A stretch of 10,293 bases of DNA from Candidatus Saccharicenans sp. (GTDB taxonomy: Bacteria > Acidobacteriota > Aminicenantia > Aminicenantales > Saccharicenantaceae): assembly GCA_024653405.1 (NCBI GenBank), contig JANLGB010000060.1, positions 1-10,293 of the forward strand, given 5' to 3'. Positions 6,076 to 10,293 of this stretch are shown piece by piece (position 1 is the stretch's first letter; every line of letters starts with the position of its first letter). The notes under the pieces were generated by a model that was not told the origin of the DNA, did not search any database, and saw nothing but the letters and a program-made list of their open reading frames with translations. The translations under genes were made by a program, and so were the position numbers.

Positions 6076-7208
6076 TTAGCCAAACTCTTTTTCAACCTGA
6101 CCAGGCTGACTGCCGTTACCAGCAGGCCGTAGCCAGCCAGGAAGATGATTTCCCGGTAGAAAGCGGCCGGGCCAGCTCCTTTCAGGATGATGGCCCGCAA
6201 GCCCGCCAGAAAGTACCGCGCCGGAATAATGTAAGTAATGGCCTGGATGACCGGCGGCATGTTTCTGATGGGAAAAACAAAGCCCGAAAGAATAAAGGTC
6301 GGAAGAAGAGTGCTCAGCCCGGCCAGCAGAAAAGCTACCTGCTGCGAGCTGGCCACAGTCGAGACCAGAAGACCCTGGCTGAGAACGCAAAACAGAAAAA
6401 TCACCAGGACCAACAGCAGCACCGGATAGCTGCCCTTGATAACAATGCCAAAAAGGAGCCGCCCGGCCAAAAGCACCAGATGAGCGCCGAGAAGCGACAG
6501 CAAAAGATAGGGAATAATTTTTCCGATGATCATCTCCGCCGGGCCCAGGGGCGAGAGCAGCAACTGCTCTATGGTGCCTTTTTCTTTTTCCCTGACAATG
6601 GACAGGGCCGTGGCCAGGACGATGATGATCATCAGGACAAAAGCCATCAGTCCCGGCACCAGGAACCTAGAACTTTTAAGCTCCGGGTTGTACCAGACCC
6701 TGACCCGGCTGTCCACGGGAAAAGCCACCTGCTGAAGCCCGTTCTTCTGGAGAAGTTCCAGGTTCAGTTTCAAGGAATACTGCAAGAAAATGTTGCTCAA
6801 GTAACCCAGGCCGGTCAGGGCGGTGGTGGAATTGGTCCCGTCAGCCAGCACCTGAATCGCCGGGCTGCCACCCGCAGTTAGATCCCGGGCGAAATTCCGC
6901 GGAATCACCACGGCCAGCTTTATTTTTTCGCGGTCAAAGAGCGGGTCAATTTCAGACATAGATTCAAGCTGATACTTAAGGTCAAAATATTCACTCGAAA
7001 TAATCTTGCGGATAAGTTCCCGGCTGGCCTGGCTGCGGTCGAGGTCAACCACGGCCAGGCTCAGGTGCCTGACATCAAAATTGAGGGCATAGCCAAACAT
7101 CACCAGGATAAAAGCCGGAAGAATCAGGAGAAGGGTCAGGCTGATGGGATCGCGCCTGATCTGGATGAATTCCTTCCTGATGACCGGTTTGAGGCGTCTG
7201 AGGTTCAT
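6072..7208 (-). CDS. ABC-2 type exporter permease, YbhS-like
   Basis: This is the second inner-membrane subunit of the exporter, 378 residues from the ATG at 7208. I prefer this start because MNLRRLKPVIRKEFIQIRRD is the standard cytoplasmic N-terminus, the ATG lies one base after the upstream ATPase stop (TGA-G-ATG), and a GGAAG ribosome site precedes it. A longer frame to 7277 would only read into the ATPase gene out of frame. The first membrane helix is about 22-42, followed by a periplasmic domain (about 43-182) with LNFDVRHLSLAVVDLDRSQ. Further helices are at about 183-204, 228-253, 259-283, 289-311 and 351-370. The coupling loop is SIVREKEKGTIEQLLLSPLG, and SGFVFPIRNMPP precedes the end. 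It is clearly paralogous to the following permease (same domain plan and shared motifs), consistent with YbhS/YbhR pairs. Confidence 0.9.
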   Translation of the reverse strand: MNLRRLKPVIRKEFIQIRRDPISLTLLLILPAFILVMFGYALNFDVRHLSLAVVDLDRSQASRELIRKIISSEYFDLKYQLESMSEIDPLFDREKIKLAVVIPRNFARDLTAGGSPAIQVLADGTNSTTALTGLGYLSNIFLQYSLKLNLELLQKNGLQQVAFPVDSRVRVWYNPELKSSRFLVPGLMAFVLMIIIVLATALSIVREKEKGTIEQLLLSPLGPAEMIIGKIIPYLLLSLLGAHLVLLAGRLLFGIVIKGSYPVLLLVLVIFLFCVLSQGLLVSTVASSQQVAFLLAGLSTLLPTFILSGFVFPIRNMPPVIQAITYIIPARYFLAGLRAIILKGAGPAAFYREIIFLAGYGLLVTAVSLVRLKKSLAK

Positions 7209-7209
7209 C

Positions 7210-8145
7210 TCACTTCCCGCTTTCTCGGGCTTCTTCTTCCAGGCGGCGGATGAAAACATCTTCAATACTTGGGACAATCGGCCTTAAATCAAATTTGCCC
7301 GGCATAACCTCCGCCAGTTTAAGCTTCAGTCCAGCCACTGCCCCCGGTTCCAGCAGTAGGTGCAGCCTCAGGCCGAACAGCGATACCTGTTTGATTTCAG
7401 GCTGCTGTTTCAGCCATTCGTAGGCTTCAAGCGGTTGGCTGCACGTTAATTCCAGGAGATTTTCCGGAAAGTACTTCTTTTTTATTTCCTGCGGGCTGCC
7501 GCCGGCAACAATGCTTCCGGCATGGATTATCCGTAATTCGTGGCAGTATTCAGCTTCATCCAGGTAATGGGTGGTGACAAAGACTGTTCGGCCCCGGTCA
7601 GACTGGTCATAAATCAGGTCCCAGAACTTCCGCCGGGCTAATGGGTCCACCCCGCCCGTCGGTTCATCCAGGAAAATTATTTCCGGTTCATGAAGCAGGG
7701 CGCAGCTCAGGGCCAGCCGCTGCCGCCAGCCAGTTGGAAGCTCGGAGGTTAACGAATTTTCCAGCCCTTCCAATCCGGTGAGTTTCTTGAGGCGGGCCAG
7801 GCGGGTGCTCAATTTTTCAGCGTTGAGGCCGTAAACCCGGCCAAAGAACTCCAGGTTTTCTTCGACCGTTAGGTCCAGGTACAGGGAAAACTTCTGCGAC
7901 ATGTAGCCTATGACCTTTTTAATCCTATCTGCTTCTTTGTCCACGTCCAACCCGGCCACCAGGGCCCGGCCGGAAGTCGGTCGGAGCAGGCCGCAGAGCA
8001 TCCTGATGGTCGTGGATTTGCCCGCACCGTTCGCCCCCAGGAAACCAAAAATCGTTCCCGGCTTTATAACAAAAGATATGCCATCGACCGCGGTGAAAGA
8101 ACCGAATTTCTTGGTCAGCCTGTCCACTTCAACTGCCGGTCTCAT
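7210..8145 (-). CDS. ABC exporter ATPase, equivalent to the second half of YbhF
   Basis: This cytoplasmic ATPase powers the exporter. In its 311 residues: Walker A GANGAGKST (37-45), Q-loop at Q84 (YMSQKFSLY), an altered signature LPTGWRQR (136-143) instead of LSGGxxQ, Walker B IIFLDEP (156-162) followed by TGGVDP, and the switch histidine H193 in TTHYLDEA. A C-terminal region of about 90 residues follows the nucleotide-binding domain, as in DrrA-type exporter ATPases. The LPxGxxQR signature variant is what I recall for the C-terminal ATPase domain of the fused protein YbhF, so this gene corresponds to that half. It starts 7 bases after the sister ATPase and ends one base before the permease ATG, so all are co-transcribed. 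With the sister gene it probably forms an asymmetric heterodimer. Confidence 0.92.
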   Translation of the reverse strand: MRPAVEVDRLTKKFGSFTAVDGISFVIKPGTIFGFLGANGAGKSTTIRMLCGLLRPTSGRALVAGLDVDKEADRIKKVIGYMSQKFSLYLDLTVEENLEFFGRVYGLNAEKLSTRLARLKKLTGLEGLENSLTSELPTGWRQRLALSCALLHEPEIIFLDEPTGGVDPLARRKFWDLIYDQSDRGRTVFVTTHYLDEAEYCHELRIIHAGSIVAGGSPQEIKKKYFPENLLELTCSQPLEAYEWLKQQPEIKQVSLFGLRLHLLLEPGAVAGLKLKLAEVMPGKFDLRPIVPSIEDVFIRRLEEEARESGK

Positions 8146-8152
8146 TCTTAGC

Positions 8153-9070
8153 CTAAATTCCTGATTTCATCATAAGGATAAATACATTCTCCAGCGAAGG
8201 CTGGATTTCAGTCAGGCTCTCGATTGCCACCCCGGCCTGAGCTAACTGCCTTTCCAGGCTCTGAAGAGAATAAGCTTCGGGCAGAACCAGGTGGAGGCGG
8301 TCGCCAAAAAGCTGAAGGTCCAGGAATTCTCCGGACTTTTTTAATTCCTGCTGCAGGCGGCGGCTGTCAGCGGAAATAACTTCCACCAGCCGGGCCTGGA
8401 ATTTTGCCTTGATTCTCTCCGGCCGGTCGCAGGCCAGCACCCGGCCCTGGAGAATGAAAGCCAGCCGTGAAGCTCGCTCCGCTTCGTCCAGGTAAGGTGT
8501 AGTCATCAGGATGGATTTTCCCTGCTGCTGTAGGTGGAAAAGAATCTGCCAGAAATCCCGGCGGGAAACCGGGTCCACCCCGGTGGTTGGTTCATCAAGC
8601 AGGAGTATTTCCGGCCGATGGACCAGAGTGCAGGCCAGGGACAGCTTCTGCTTCATGCCGCCCGAAAGCTGCCGGGCCAGGCGCTCCCTGAATGGCTGCA
8701 GCCGGGTAAATTCCAGCAGCGAATTAATGAGCGTCTTGTAATCGGAAAGCCCGTAGAGCTCGCCAAAAAATACCAGGTTTTCCTCAACCGTCAGGTCTTC
8801 ATAAAGGCTAAAGCCCTGCGGCAGATAACCGATTCGGGCTCTAAGGTCTGAACCAAACCTGACGACTTTCTGGCCGAAAAGTTCTATTTCCCCGGAATCG
8901 GCTTTTTCCAACCCGCACAGCGATTTCAGGGCGGTGCTTTTTCCAGCACCATCCGGCCCGACCAGACAGAGAAATTCACCAGCCAGAAGGTCGATAGAAA
9001 AAGAGGACAGAGCTTCAACCCGGCCAAAATTCTTTTTAAGCTCCCGGGCCACCAGAACCGGTTGGGTCAT
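8153..9070 (-). CDS. ABC exporter ATPase, equivalent to the first half of YbhF
   Basis: This is a second, separate ATPase of the same exporter, 305 residues. Walker A is GPDGAGKST (38-46), the Q-loop is Q85 (GYLPQGFSLY), the signature is the canonical LSGGMKQ (135-141) and Walker B is EILLLDEP (154-161) with TTGVDP after it. The switch (H-loop) histidine is replaced by proline: MTTPYLDEAE, P192, where the sister protein has TTHYLDEA. A C-terminal domain from about residue 225 resembles that of DrrA-like ATPases. The ATG at 9070 is preceded by a good AAGGA ribosome site (9078-9074 on the minus strand). The canonical signature with a lost switch histidine fits the N-terminal half of YbhF. The gene starts 12 bases after the adaptor stop and ends 7 bases before the other ATPase. 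Confidence 0.92.
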   Translation of the reverse strand: MTQPVLVARELKKNFGRVEALSSFSIDLLAGEFLCLVGPDGAGKSTALKSLCGLEKADSGEIELFGQKVVRFGSDLRARIGYLPQGFSLYEDLTVEENLVFFGELYGLSDYKTLINSLLEFTRLQPFRERLARQLSGGMKQKLSLACTLVHRPEILLLDEPTTGVDPVSRRDFWQILFHLQQQGKSILMTTPYLDEAERASRLAFILQGRVLACDRPERIKAKFQARLVEVISADSRRLQQELKKSGEFLDLQLFGDRLHLVLPEAYSLQSLERQLAQAGVAIESLTEIQPSLENVFILMMKSGI

Positions 9071-9082
9071 TTTATCCTTCGC

Positions 9083-10096
9083 TCATTCAGCTCTGATTAC
9101 AGCCTCAGCCGGCAAACCGGGCTTGAGTTGACCTTCAGGGTTGGGCAGTTCAATTTTTACAGCGAAAACCAGCTTGACCCGGTCTTCCCTGGTCTGGATA
9201 TTTTTCGGTGTGAATTCAGCTTCGGGCGAGATGTAAACGACCTTGCCCTCAAAGACTTTGCCAGGAAAGCTGTCAATGGTGACTTCAGCCCATCCGCCGA
9301 GTTTAACCCGTCCCAGCTCTTCGGCCGTGACATAAACCCAGAGATAGACCGGGTCCAGGCAGGAGATACTTACCAGGGGGGTGCCGGGATTGACCAGCTC
9401 GCCCGGCTCCACCGCTTTTTCAGTAACCACGCCCTCTACCGGACAGATGACTTTTGAATCTTCGATGTTCTTTTTCAGCAGGTCGGCCGCTGCTTCGGCC
9501 TGACGCAATCTGGCCTCGGCGGCTTCAATTTCTTCTGGCCTGGCAAAGCTTTTTATTTTCTTCAGAGCTTCCTGGGCCTGATTGTACTGGGCTTCGGCCA
9601 GGGCCAACCTATTTTCAGCCTCTTCTTTCTGCTTTTGAGTGATACTGCCCTGCTCATAAAGGCGGCGGAAACGCCCAGCATCATTACGGGCCTGCTCCAG
9701 GTTTATTTCAGCCTGTTTCAGCTGTTGCTCGGCCTGGCTGATATCTTCGCTGCGAGCGCCCCTTTTTAAGAGCTCAAGCTGGGCCCGAGCTGCCGCCACG
9801 GCCGCTTCGGCCTGCCTTAGTTGCAGGTCAAGGTATTCATGGTCCAGCTCCACCAGAAGCTGGCCTGGTTTTACCGCCTGCCCCTCTTCCACCAGCAGCC
9901 GCAGCACCCGGCCGCTCACCCTGGGGCTAATGCGGGCGGTGCGGCTTTCAATGGTGCCGGTAACCCGGATCAGGTTATTTTCCGCACCTTTGCGACAACC
10001 CGGTGTCATGACAAGAATTAGACTGAACAAAACCATAAAGAAAATACAAACGAAGACAACCGGCGGCTTTTTATCTCGAGATTTCAGGGCTTTCAT
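9083..10096 (-). CDS. HlyD/YbhG-like periplasmic adaptor (membrane fusion protein)
   Basis: The adaptor links the inner-membrane ABC pump to an outer-membrane channel. The 337-residue product has a basic N-terminus and one hydrophobic helix (about 11-31), a signal anchor or signal peptide. TPGC at 31-34 could be a poor lipobox, but T at -3 is unusual. Next are the first half of a lipoyl domain (about 43-88, with ISPRVSGRVLRLLVEEGQAV), a long alpha-helical coiled-coil hairpin (about 90-212, rich in A, E, Q, K and R), the second lipoyl half (about 213-245, VEGVVTEKAVEPGELV), and a beta-barrel part ending in FTPKNIQTREDRVKLVF and LKPGLPAEAVI, typical of YbhG relatives. A strong GGGAGG ribosome site precedes the ATG, which overlaps the regulator's TGA (ATGA at 10093-10096). 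No TolC-like gene is in the window, so the outer channel must be encoded elsewhere. Confidence 0.93.
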   Translation of the reverse strand: MKALKSRDKKPPVVFVCIFFMVLFSLILVMTPGCRKGAENNLIRVTGTIESRTARISPRVSGRVLRLLVEEGQAVKPGQLLVELDHEYLDLQLRQAEAAVAAARAQLELLKRGARSEDISQAEQQLKQAEINLEQARNDAGRFRRLYEQGSITQKQKEEAENRLALAEAQYNQAQEALKKIKSFARPEEIEAAEARLRQAEAAADLLKKNIEDSKVICPVEGVVTEKAVEPGELVNPGTPLVSISCLDPVYLWVYVTAEELGRVKLGGWAEVTIDSFPGKVFEGKVVYISPEAEFTPKNIQTREDRVKLVFAVKIELPNPEGQLKPGLPAEAVIRAE

Positions 10097-10293
10097 TTCT
10101 TCCTCCCTTTCCCGGCGGGCTGGCGACCGGAGGTCTTTTCAGGTTTTTCCTCGACAAAAATTCCATAAAAAACTATATCAATGATGCTCTGCAAAAGCTC
10201 CGAGGGAGAATAATCATGGCTTATTATCCAGTCAGGATTCATGAATTCCTGCACCAGGTACCAGAACATCTCCAGGAACAACCGGCCGTCCAG
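10093..10293 (-). CDS. TetR-family repressor, C-terminal end only
   Basis: The last 66 residues of a protein enter from the right edge of the window on the minus strand; the frame is open through base 10293, so its start lies outside. The helical stretch LFLEMFWYLVQEFMN and the segment SPSELLQSIIDIVFYGIF look like the last helices of a TetR ligand-binding domain, followed by a lysine-rich unstructured tail ending KGRKK. The N-terminal helix-turn-helix cannot be seen. Position supports the call: in E. coli the TetR-type regulator CecR (YbiH) directly precedes ybhG-ybhF-ybhS-ybhR and represses them. The stop overlaps the adaptor start by four bases, so regulator and pump are one transcript here, consistent with autoregulation. 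An internal TTG at 10281 is not a credible start. Confidence 0.7.
   Translation of the reverse strand: MDGRLFLEMFWYLVQEFMNPDWIISHDYSPSELLQSIIDIVFYGIFVEEKPEKTSGRQPAGKGRKK
10104..10109 (-). promoter_or_regulatory. Strong ribosome binding site of the adaptor gene
   Basis: On the minus strand the bases just before the ATG at 10096 read AAAGGGAGGAAGAA, a good Shine-Dalgarno (about 10109-10104). It is embedded in the lysine-rich end of the regulator gene. It contrasts with the weak or absent sites before most other genes of the operon and may allow the adaptor to be made in excess of the regulator. Confidence 0.5.

Noticed and set aside
6072..7277. Longer start for the YbhS-like permease at 7277
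   Set aside because: The extra 23 residues lie entirely inside the upstream ATPase gene in another frame; the ATG at 7208 has a ribosome site, ideal spacing to the upstream stop and a family-typical N-terminus.

Overview
The window looks like chromosomal DNA from a moderately GC-rich diderm (Gram-negative) bacterium. It carries a periplasmic-adaptor ABC exporter, which only makes sense with two membranes, and the classic bacterial yebC-ruvC-ruvA-ruvB-queA cluster. I cannot place it in a phylum. The gene order would fit many Acidobacteriota/Desulfobacterota-like lineages, but that is a guess.

Layout. (1) Bases 1-3898, plus strand: a tightly packed operon. It holds the 3' part of yebC (its first ~30 codons lie before the window), then ruvC, ruvA and ruvB (the complete Holliday-junction branch-migration and resolution machine) and queA (queuosine tRNA modification). 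Gaps are short, and ruvC/ruvA overlap by an ATGA. RuvC has one segment that departs from the family consensus. (2) Bases 3899-4950: a visibly AT-rich island between two converging operons. Its only recognisable content is a wrecked AbiE-type toxin-antitoxin locus on the minus strand. The DNA-binding head of the AbiEi antitoxin runs, one reading frame off, straight into the C-terminal part of the AbiEii nucleotidyltransferase toxin. A 14-bp-arm inverted repeat that looks like its operator is still in front of it, and a second inverted repeat lies further upstream. (3) Bases 4951-10293, minus strand: a five-gene drug-exporter operon in the order tetR (5' end outside the window), membrane-fusion adaptor, two separate ABC ATPases, two ABC-2 permeases. 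This matches the E. coli cecR-ybhG-ybhF-ybhS-ybhR order, except that the double-ATPase YbhF is here two genes.

How the genes work together. RuvA binds four-way junctions, RuvB motors drive branch migration and RuvC cuts. QueA and YebC serve tRNA modification and translation and are customary operon partners. In the exporter, two ATPases and two permeases probably form a fully heteromeric inner-membrane pump. The adaptor bridges the periplasm to an outer-membrane channel not encoded here, and the TetR protein presumably represses the operon. The two ATPases carry complementary motif losses that, on the standard ABC dimer model, fall in the same composite ATP site.

No RNA genes, CRISPR arrays or intact mobile elements were seen.
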